Assembly: GCA_945890485.1 (NCBI GenBank)
Contig: CAMDCN010000006.1
Span: 248,001 to 312,000 of the forward strand
Source: Candidatus Sulfopaludibacter sp. SbA3
GTDB lineage: Bacteria; Acidobacteriota; Terriglobia; Bryobacterales; Bryobacteraceae
DNA length: 64,000 nucleotides
Direction of reading: 5' to 3'
The notes under the pieces were generated by a model. The model saw only the letters and a program-made list of their open reading frames with translations, did not search any database and was not told where the DNA came from. The translations under genes and the position numbers were made by a program. Below are positions 55,360-61,954 of this stretch, piece after piece (the first letter of the stretch is position 1; each line of letters begins with the position of its first letter).

Positions 55360-56312
55360 GGCTGGCACGATAGCCAGAATGCATCCGGGCGAGAGAAGAC
55401 GTAGGATGCGGGGACGTAGCTGCCGTCTTCGGCGAAGTAGAAGTACGTTCGGCCGTCGGCTGGCTGGAGAAAACCCTCGGATTCGGCTAGTGAGATAGTG
55501 GGCGATAAGTCCCGTGCCTCTTGCAGGATCTGGAGGCGGATGAGCTGTTCGTTCGTGAGCAGGGCTTGGTTGGCGGCAATTAGCTCCCTGCCCCGCCGGA
55601 GGGCGTCTTGCGTCAGCGTCGCCATGCGAGCGAGTGGGATGCCGAGCTGCATCGGGTCGAGGGGAGAACTCGCCAGCGCTTGGCAGGCTTGGTCATTGGA
55701 CGTATAGTAATCGGTCGGCTGGTTCTGCCAGTTGCTGTACTCTCGCTGGTTGGCGCGGTACCGGGTGATCTGGTCCGGGGTGAGTTGCAGGAAGCGTTCG
55801 AGGGGGGAGCGTTCGTCGGTCGTTCGGCGGGCAGGAGCCTTGGCGGACGTCGTGTTGGCGCCTGCCCGTCCAGAGTGACAGAAACCACCGTAGCCATAGA
55901 TGCTCTCGGTCAGGTACAGGCATTCGGCGTCCTGGGCGACAGGAGTCAATTTTCTGACTTCAATGATGGTTTGCAGGCGGCTGAGTTGGTTGGGGGTGAG
56001 GCGCGACTGGTGTTGCGTTATGATCTCGCGGGCCCGTTGGATGAATTCGCGACGAGAGGTTTCGAGTTCGGCGTACCGAAGGCCGAGCGCCATGGGGTCG
56101 ATGGGATCGCGGAGAATTTCGGCAGCAATTTCGTCACGGACTGTGTTGCCGCGTTCTGTCATCGCGACACTTTGGGCGTAGTACTCGTCGAGGTTGCGGA
56201 CGAACTCGGTCGTTTGGGCGGGCGTGAGGCCGAGGTACTCCTCGATGGAAGTAGGTGTTGGGGTCTGGGCGATGGTCGCCGTGGCGGTGAAGAGGAAAAT
56301 GACTATTCGCAT
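55356..56312 (-). CDS. periplasmic protein with two Spy/CpxP-like LTxxQ modules (copy 2)
   Basis: 318 residues. Signal peptide (IVIFLFTATATIAQ). Two related helical modules of about 110-140 residues each contain the pattern YLGLTPAQ...DPIDPMALGLRYAELETSRREF...LTPNQLSRLQTIIEVRKL and a divergent second copy RFLQLTPDQ...SPLDPMQLG...LTNEQLIRLQILQEARDL. LTxxQ motifs are typical of Spy and CpxP periplasmic chaperones or metal sensors. A 23-residue variable region with several Cys separates the modules. Downstream tandem paralogue of the gene at 56343 (30-base gap). Confidence 0.8.
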   Translation of the reverse strand: MRIVIFLFTATATIAQTPTPTSIEEYLGLTPAQTTEFVRNLDEYYAQSVAMTERGNTVRDEIAAEILRDPIDPMALGLRYAELETSRREFIQRAREIITQHQSRLTPNQLSRLQTIIEVRKLTPVAQDAECLYLTESIYGYGGFCHSGRAGANTTSAKAPARRTTDERSPLERFLQLTPDQITRYRANQREYSNWQNQPTDYYTSNDQACQALASSPLDPMQLGIPLARMATLTQDALRRGRELIAANQALLTNEQLIRLQILQEARDLSPTISLAESEGFLQPADGRTYFYFAEDGSYVPASYVFSRPDAFWLSCQP

Positions 56313-56342
56313 GGAGGCACGGAGGTTAGCGTTGCGAAAGGA

Positions 56343-57323
56343 CTATTGGTTGGGGGCCGAGGATGTCGGCGCGGGAATGGCGCAAAAGAAAGGCAACGGA
56401 TCACGGATGATAGCGACGACGTAGGCCGAATTCGATGAACTTCTCCACGGCAGCAGCAAGGCGTACCGCTGGGCCAGCGTTGCGGCATCAGCGAGGGCCT
56501 GCGCTCCCTCCAACACTCGCAGCCGTGACAGTTGAGAGGGCGTCAACAAGCTGGAATTCAGGTTGACCGCTTCCTGGTACAGAGTGTCGATCTTTCGGCG
56601 TGCGGCGATCGAGTCGGCTTTGGCAAAGCCGATCCTGGCCGGTGACAGGGGGCTGGCGGCCAAAGCGTCCGCAGCCTCGCCTTCGGAACGGGAGATCTGG
56701 CACTTGATCTCCCGTTCTCGGGCTCCCAGCGTCTGCACATTTTGAAGGTATGCCACGGATTGCTCTCGAGTCAGCTCCAAGTACTGGCGGAGGGGCGCGG
56801 TCGGGTCGGGTGGGAAGGCTGATTCCGGGATTGGCACAGGCGGGGTGGCAGGCGTGGCGGGGGTGCTGAGACTCACATAGATCACTCCACATGTGTTGGA
56901 GGGATCCGCGATCTGGAGGAGGTGTTCGCAATTCGCATCCTCGACAGTGTCCCCAAGCCGGCGGGCCTCTTCGAGTACCTCCAGCCGCTGAATTTGGTCT
57001 GGCGTCAGAAGGGCTCGGCGTTGCCGGATCACGTCAGCAAGGCGGTCCACGCTCTCGCGGCGGATGGATTCGAGTTCGGCGTAGCGCAGGCCGAGAGCCA
57101 TCGGATCGAGCGGGGTCTTAAGCGCTTCGTCTTGGATCTCGCCTTCCACCTGACGAACGCGAGTTCGCTGGGCTTCCGTCCACTGGGAATACGGCTCGAC
57201 GATCTCGCGAAGTTGACTGTTCTGATCCTCGCTGAGTCCCAGATAGGTTCGCGTCAACTGACCAAAACGCTGAGCGGCGGCGGGCGTCAAAAGTAAGATC
57301 GCGGCGAAAAGAAGGCGCAACAT
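56343..57323 (-). CDS. periplasmic protein with two Spy/CpxP-like LTxxQ modules (copy 1)
   Basis: 326 residues. Signal peptide (MLRLLFAAILLLTPAAAQ). Same layout as the following gene: YLGLSEDQ...TPLDPMALGLRYAELESIRRE...LLTPDQIQRLEVLEEARRL, then YLELTREQ...SPLSPARIGFAKADSIAARR...LLTPSQLSRLRVLEGAQAL. The strongest conservation between paralogues is LDPMALGLRYAELE. Function unknown; chaperone-like or ligand-binding is inferred from the LTxxQ motif only. The ATG is 2 bases beyond a terminator-like hairpin, with no Shine-Dalgarno. Confidence 0.8.
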   Translation of the reverse strand: MLRLLFAAILLLTPAAAQRFGQLTRTYLGLSEDQNSQLREIVEPYSQWTEAQRTRVRQVEGEIQDEALKTPLDPMALGLRYAELESIRRESVDRLADVIRQRRALLTPDQIQRLEVLEEARRLGDTVEDANCEHLLQIADPSNTCGVIYVSLSTPATPATPPVPIPESAFPPDPTAPLRQYLELTREQSVAYLQNVQTLGAREREIKCQISRSEGEAADALAASPLSPARIGFAKADSIAARRKIDTLYQEAVNLNSSLLTPSQLSRLRVLEGAQALADAATLAQRYALLLPWRSSSNSAYVVAIIRDPLPFFCAIPAPTSSAPNQ

Positions 57324-57325
57324 GC

Positions 57326-57355
57326 AAAAAGGGCGAAGCCTAAGCCTCGCCCTTT
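57326..57355 (-). terminator. intrinsic terminator abutting the start of the LTxxQ gene
   Basis: On the minus strand the 9-base stem AAAGGGCGA/TCGCCCTTT (57347-57355 with 57328-57336) with a 10-base loop is followed by TTTTTGC; the T run continues from the stem. It lies 24 bases beyond the stop of the gene at 57379-58659 and ends only 2 bases before the ATG at 57323. Confidence 0.75.
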
Positions 57356-57378
57356 CAATCTACTACAGCTCTTACTAG

Positions 57379-58659
57379 TTACTTCTTTCTCGGAGCGGCC
57401 TTTTTGGCGCCGCCCGTCTTCTTGGCGGGCGCCGCCTGAACGGGCCAACCGGTGAGCTTCTCTTTCTCCACTTCCACCGTCAGATTGAACGGATCAGAGG
57501 AGAACTCCTTGCCAATCCCTTCGAACTCGATCTCTGTGCCCGGATCGGCCTTGCCGCGGAATGCGGCTCCGCCTTCGAGCTCGATCGTGATTTCCGGCGT
57601 CGAAGCGTCCGATATACCGACGACGATCTTCTTCGGGTTGACGGCCGGTTCGGAGGAAACTAGTATGCCCTTAAGCTTCGGAAGAGCCGCGCCCTTCAGA
57701 TTGCTCTCGAAGTTCGTAACGGCGTTGGCACCGGTGAGTTCCTGCTTCAGTTGCACCCACAGCGCGAGCTGCGGATTCGACTTCTTCAATTCCTCCAACT
57801 GCTCGATGTCTTCCTGCTGCTTCGTCTTGATGGCGAAACCGGCCGGAGCGTAGGGAGACGCCGCAGCGTCAGCCATCAGCTTGTCGAGTCCCTTCTTGTC
57901 TCCACGATATTGCGGATAGACACGGTTGAGATAGTCACAAACGGCCTTCTTGTTGGCGGCCGGGAGTTCCCCGGGGCCGGTCAAGGCACAAGCGCGGGCA
58001 ACCTGCCACAGGGCTTCGGGCTGCCGTTCGGCCTTCTTCTGGCCGAGGATGGCGGCGCCGAGCTTGTAGGCGGCTTCCGCATTGGCGGGGTTGAAGTCGA
58101 TGAACTTGCGAAGACGATCCTCAATCAACGCCGGATCCTTCTTCTGGTTCGAAACGAACAGAATGGTGTTCCAGGCGGTGTTCTGCACGTCGGCCTTCTG
58201 CTTGTTCCAAGCGGCGGCGTCGACGTTCGCGGGCTTCTTCGCTTCGGCGAAATAGTCATTGATACCGCTGAGAAGCTGATTCGCAGCCTTCTCCCCTTCA
58301 TCCAGGGCGGCGGGGTCGGTGGTCTGCATGGAGGTGGTCAACAGAGCCACGTAGTACGGACCGGTAAAATTCTTGGGATCCGCGGCCGCGATCTCTTTCG
58401 CGACGCCGAGCATCTCCGCGGCCTTGCCCAATTGCTGGTAGGTCACCAGAAACTGACCGAGGCGCTGCATGCCAAACGCGGTCTTGGGATATTTCGTCTT
58501 CCACTGGTTCAGGAGTTCCAGCTTCTTGGCCGGGTCGGTCGCTTTGCCGATCTGCTCCACTACCAGTTCGTACTCCTGCCGGTCGACCCAGCTAGGCTCC
58601 TGTCCAAGGGCCAGGCCAGCGGCCAACCCGATTACGAGTAATGTCTTCCGAAAAAACAC
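57379..58659 (-). CDS. secreted TPR-like hypothetical protein with basic tail
   Basis: 426 residues. Signal peptide (FFRKTLLVIGLAAGLALGQ). Helix-rich repeats resembling TPRs occupy residues about 25-260 (KLELLNQWKTKYPKTAFGMQRLGQFLVTYQQLGKAAEMLG, FIDFNPANAEAAYKLGAAILG). The C-terminal part is beta-rich (VVGISDASTPEITIELEGGAAFRGKADPGTEIEFEGIGKEF), ending with a Lys-rich tail (KKTGGAKKAAPRKK). Probably a periplasmic scaffold; function unknown. A terminator follows, so it is its own unit. Confidence 0.8.
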   Translation of the reverse strand: MFFRKTLLVIGLAAGLALGQEPSWVDRQEYELVVEQIGKATDPAKKLELLNQWKTKYPKTAFGMQRLGQFLVTYQQLGKAAEMLGVAKEIAAADPKNFTGPYYVALLTTSMQTTDPAALDEGEKAANQLLSGINDYFAEAKKPANVDAAAWNKQKADVQNTAWNTILFVSNQKKDPALIEDRLRKFIDFNPANAEAAYKLGAAILGQKKAERQPEALWQVARACALTGPGELPAANKKAVCDYLNRVYPQYRGDKKGLDKLMADAAASPYAPAGFAIKTKQQEDIEQLEELKKSNPQLALWVQLKQELTGANAVTNFESNLKGAALPKLKGILVSSEPAVNPKKIVVGISDASTPEITIELEGGAAFRGKADPGTEIEFEGIGKEFSSDPFNLTVEVEKEKLTGWPVQAAPAKKTGGAKKAAPRKK

Positions 58660-58804
58660 TCATGCCTCCCGAGTGAGAATGCGCAAAGCCGGAGTATACC
58701 CGAATCCCCAGCATGGCCGCAACGCTATTCGCACTACGCCCTTTAGATGGATCCGCCGTAAAAATTGTTCCAGCAACTGCCATGTTACACTCCCATTTCC
58801 TCTC

Positions 58805-60259
58805 ATGCGCTACTTCGATCTCGGCGTCATCCTGTTTTACCTGATCGGTATCACCTGGTTCGGGGCTCAATTTCGCAATTCGCAGAAGTCGCTGAAGGAC
58901 TATTTCCTGGGCGGGCGGAACACGCCGTGGTGGGCGATCGGGTTTTCCATCGTCTCGGCCGAGACCAGCACGCTCACGGTGATCGGCACGCCGGGCATCT
59001 CCTTTCGGGGGGATTTCGGGTTTCTCCAGGTCGTGCTGGGGTATCTCGTCGCCCGCGTCATCATCAGCACAATCTTCCTGCCCCAATACTTTCGGGGCGA
59101 AATGTACACCGCCTACGAGCTGATGCAGCGGCGTTTCGGGCCGAATATCCGCAAGCTGACCGCCGGCAGTTTTCTCCTGCTGCGGGCGATGGCCGAGGGC
59201 GTGCGCGTGTTCGCCATCTCGATTGTGATCTCGATCATTCTCGGGACCGGGGAGCTCGCCTCCATCCTGCTGATCGTGGCGTTAACACTCTTCTACACGT
59301 TTGAAGGTGGGATGACGGCTGTGATCTGGACCGATGTCGTGCAGATGTTCCTCTACATCGTCGGAGCGCTGGTGAGCCTGTACGTGATCTTCCAACTGGT
59401 TCCCGGGGGCTGGACGCATATCTTCGAAGTGGCCAACGCGGGGAACAAGCTGCGGGTGTTTGACTTCCGGTTCGAGTGGTCGGCGGAGTTCTTCGGGCGG
59501 CCGTACAGCTTCTGGGCCGGGCTGCTCGGCGGCGCGTTCCTGACGACGGCGAGCCACGGTACTGAGCAGTTGATGGTGCAGCGGCTGCTAGCGGGCCGGA
59601 CAGAGGGAGAGAGCCGCCTGGCGCTGTTCGGCAGTTGGCTTGTGATCTTCTTCCAGTTCTCTCTGTTCCTGCTGATCGGGCTGATCCTTTTCGTCTACTA
59701 CAAAGACACGGGCCAGGCGCCGCTGGCGGTGCCGGACCGGATTTACCCGCAGTTCATTTGGGACTATCTGCCGCGCGGCGTGGCCGGACTGGTGATGGCC
59801 GCGATTCTGGCGGCGGCGATGTCGAACCTGAGCGCGGCGTTGAACGCGCTGGCCTCGACGACCGTGATGGACTTCTGGAAGCCGATGGCGAAGGTGGCGC
59901 GGAGCGAAGCGGAGTACCTGCGGATTTCGCGCTGGATTACGGTGGGTTGGGGCGGCGTGCTGTTTTCGATCGCCTTGGTGGCGCAGAACATTCAATCGGT
60001 TCTCGAGTCGGGGCTTTCGATCGCCTCCATCGTGTATGGCTGCCTGTTGGGAGTGTTCCTGCTGGGCGTGCTGACGAAACACGTTGGCGAGAAGGCCGCG
60101 ATGGCAGGTATGCTAGCTGGATTATTAACGAACTTATACGTGAAGTTCGGCACGAGCATCGCCTGGACCTGGTATGTCCTGATCGGTTCGGCCGTCACTG
60201 TCCTGACGGCGTTGATGATTTCGATTTTCTTGAAAGAAGAGAGGGTCCAGAATGGTTGA
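58805..60259 (+). CDS. sodium:solute symporter (SSS family)
   Basis: 484 residues from ATG 58805; a longer frame from 58469 overlaps the upstream gene and is hydrophilic. About 13 membrane segments. The start (RYFDLGVILFYLIGITWFGAQF, then SLKDYFLGGRNTPWWAIGFSIVSAETS) and SHGTEQLMVQRLLAGRTEGESRLALFG near 255 are typical of the family. SSS proteins import sugars, amino acids or organic acids with Na+; the substrate is not clear. The end overlaps the start of the APC permease gene by 8 bases, so both transporters are co-translated. Confidence 0.92.
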   Translation: MRYFDLGVILFYLIGITWFGAQFRNSQKSLKDYFLGGRNTPWWAIGFSIVSAETSTLTVIGTPGISFRGDFGFLQVVLGYLVARVIISTIFLPQYFRGEMYTAYELMQRRFGPNIRKLTAGSFLLLRAMAEGVRVFAISIVISIILGTGELASILLIVALTLFYTFEGGMTAVIWTDVVQMFLYIVGALVSLYVIFQLVPGGWTHIFEVANAGNKLRVFDFRFEWSAEFFGRPYSFWAGLLGGAFLTTASHGTEQLMVQRLLAGRTEGESRLALFGSWLVIFFQFSLFLLIGLILFVYYKDTGQAPLAVPDRIYPQFIWDYLPRGVAGLVMAAILAAAMSNLSAALNALASTTVMDFWKPMAKVARSEAEYLRISRWITVGWGGVLFSIALVAQNIQSVLESGLSIASIVYGCLLGVFLLGVLTKHVGEKAAMAGMLAGLLTNLYVKFGTSIAWTWYVLIGSAVTVLTALMISIFLKEERVQNG

Positions 60260-61595
60260 GCTGAAACGCGACTTGGGCGTTTGGGGTGCGGCGGCGATCG
60301 TCGTCGGGACGGTGATTGGCTCGGGAATCTTCCTGGTGCCGAAGAAGATGGTGCTGAGCGTGGGTTCGGCGGAGATGGTGTTTTTCGTTTTCGTCTTTGG
60401 TGGGCTGCTGTCTTTGGCAGGGGCGCTGACCTATGCGGAGCTGGCTGCGATGATGCCGGAGGCGGGCGGCGAATACGCCTACCTGCGAGAAGCGTATGGT
60501 CCGTTCTATGCGTTTGTATACGGGTGGACGCAACTGTGGGTGGCCAAGTCAGGATCGATTGCGAGTTTGGCAACGGCGTTCTTTATCTATTTGGCGAATT
60601 TCTTTCCGGGCCTGGAGACGACGATATTTAGCAGTTCCTGGCTGGAGATCAAGTCCGGTCAGTTGCTGGCGATGGGGGTGATCGCAGCGCTTGGCTTCTT
60701 AAACTATTTCGGCGTGAAAGTGGGCGGCGGGGTGCAGGTGGGCGTGACGATCCTGAAAGTGGCGCTGATTGCGATGATCATCGGCGTGGGACTGACGTTC
60801 GGCGGCGGGACAGTGGCCAACTACACCACGAGCATTCCAGCGTCGACAGGCGGCATTGCGGGGTTCTTTGCGGCGCTGGTGGCGGCGCTGTGGGCCTACG
60901 ACGGCTGGAACAACGTCAGTATGGTTTCGAGCGAGATTAAGAATCCACAGCGGAATCTGCCGATTGCGCTGATTGTGGGCACATTGACGGTGATGGCGAT
61001 TTACCTCGGCGCCAATCTGGCTTATTTCTACGTTCTGCCGGCGGAGGTGGTGGCGTCGAGCGACCGGGTGGCGGCGGAGATGATGCGCCGGATCTGGGAT
61101 GCCCCAGGGGCGAACGCGGTGTCGATTGCGGCGATGATTTCGATTTTCGCGGCGTTGAACGGGTCCATCCTCTCCGGCGCGCGAGTGCCGTTCGCGATGG
61201 CGCGGGACAAGCTGTTCTTCTCGTCGATTGCGACGGTACACCCGAAGTACTTCACCCCGGCGAACTCGATCATGCTTTTGTCCGTTTGGTCCATGTTATT
61301 CGTGTTAACTGGCCGTTATGACCAGCTTTTTACGTGCGTGATTTTTGCGTCCTGGATTCTGTACGGGATGGCGACGGCATCCGTATTGGTGTTGCGGCGG
61401 AAGCGGCCGGATCTGGCTCGGCCTTACAAAACTCTGGGCTACCCCTTCGTGCCCATCGTGTTTGTGCTGGTGGCTGGAGCCTTAATCGTTTCAACGCTAT
61501 TGGAGTCGCCTCGCGAAAGCATCCTGGGGTTGGCAATTATCGCGATCGGCATTCCGTTTTATCGGCACTGGAGCCGGCAAAAGGCGACGAAATGA
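60252..61595 (+). CDS. APC-superfamily amino acid permease
   Basis: 447 residues with about 12 membrane segments. The N-terminal GTVIGSGIFLVPKKM and AALWAYDGWNNVSMVSSEIKNPQRNLP are classic amino-acid/polyamine/organocation transporter motifs. Exact substrate unknown. Translationally coupled with the SSS gene. Two different transporters in one operon suggest uptake of related substrates or exchange. Confidence 0.92.
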   Translation: MVELKRDLGVWGAAAIVVGTVIGSGIFLVPKKMVLSVGSAEMVFFVFVFGGLLSLAGALTYAELAAMMPEAGGEYAYLREAYGPFYAFVYGWTQLWVAKSGSIASLATAFFIYLANFFPGLETTIFSSSWLEIKSGQLLAMGVIAALGFLNYFGVKVGGGVQVGVTILKVALIAMIIGVGLTFGGGTVANYTTSIPASTGGIAGFFAALVAALWAYDGWNNVSMVSSEIKNPQRNLPIALIVGTLTVMAIYLGANLAYFYVLPAEVVASSDRVAAEMMRRIWDAPGANAVSIAAMISIFAALNGSILSGARVPFAMARDKLFFSSIATVHPKYFTPANSIMLLSVWSMLFVLTGRYDQLFTCVIFASWILYGMATASVLVLRRKRPDLARPYKTLGYPFVPIVFVLVAGALIVSTLLESPRESILGLAIIAIGIPFYRHWSRQKATK

Positions 61596-61615
61596 CTCCT
61601 TTAATTTGGCCCTCT

Positions 61616-61631
61616 GTTCTGAATTCAGAAC
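61616..61631. promoter_or_regulatory. perfect 16-base palindrome, possible operator
   Basis: GTTCTGAATTCAGAAC is fully self-complementary. A shorter related site, GTTCTGCGAAC, lies at 61701-61711, both within the 143-base gap before the small basic protein gene. No known regulator can be assigned. Confidence 0.4.
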
Positions 61632-61738
61632 AAAAGTCTTGAAACCGGAGTCCTTTTTCGAGTACAAAGAAGAGGGGGAAGGCTGCATTTGCCTACCCCT
61701 GTTCTGCGAACGGAATACAGTCAGCGGTAGGTACTCAA

Positions 61739-61951
61739 ATGGACGTCACCAAGATTTTGGCCGAATTGAAACAGGAAAGGGATGCATTGGAGGAGGCAAT
61801 TGCCACTCTGGAGCGTCTTGCACTTGGACGGGGTAAGCGTCGTGGCCGCCCTCCGCTATGGATGGTGGAAGCGGCGAAGCGCAAATCGACCGATTCCGAT
61901 AAAGAACCGGTCGGGCGAGCGTCGGCCACCAGCAAGTCGGCAATCGTCTAA
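61739..61951 (+). CDS. small basic protein with AT-hook-like segment
   Basis: 70 residues. Helical N-terminus (VTKILAELKQERDALEEAIATLERLA) that could form a coiled coil, then GRGKRRGRPPLWMVEA, where KRRGRPP resembles an AT-hook core (RGRP), and a polar tail. I recognise similar short proteins in other acidobacterial genomes but no assigned function. It stands alone between the APC gene and the convergent fusion gene, with palindromes upstream. A DNA-binding role is inferred only from the motif. Confidence 0.7.
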   Translation: MDVTKILAELKQERDALEEAIATLERLALGRGKRRGRPPLWMVEAAKRKSTDSDKEPVGRASATSKSAIV

Positions 61952-61954
61952 ACG

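Noticed and set aside
58469-58804. Upstream extension of the sodium:solute symporter
   Set aside because: The extra 112 residues are polar, overlap the antisense of the TPR-like gene and precede the normal symporter start at 58805.
61616-61631. LexA box
   Set aside because: The half-sites are GTTC...GAAC with 8 bases between, the reverse order of the Gram-positive GAAC-N4-GTTC box, and different from GTTC-N7-GTTC; no basis for the name.
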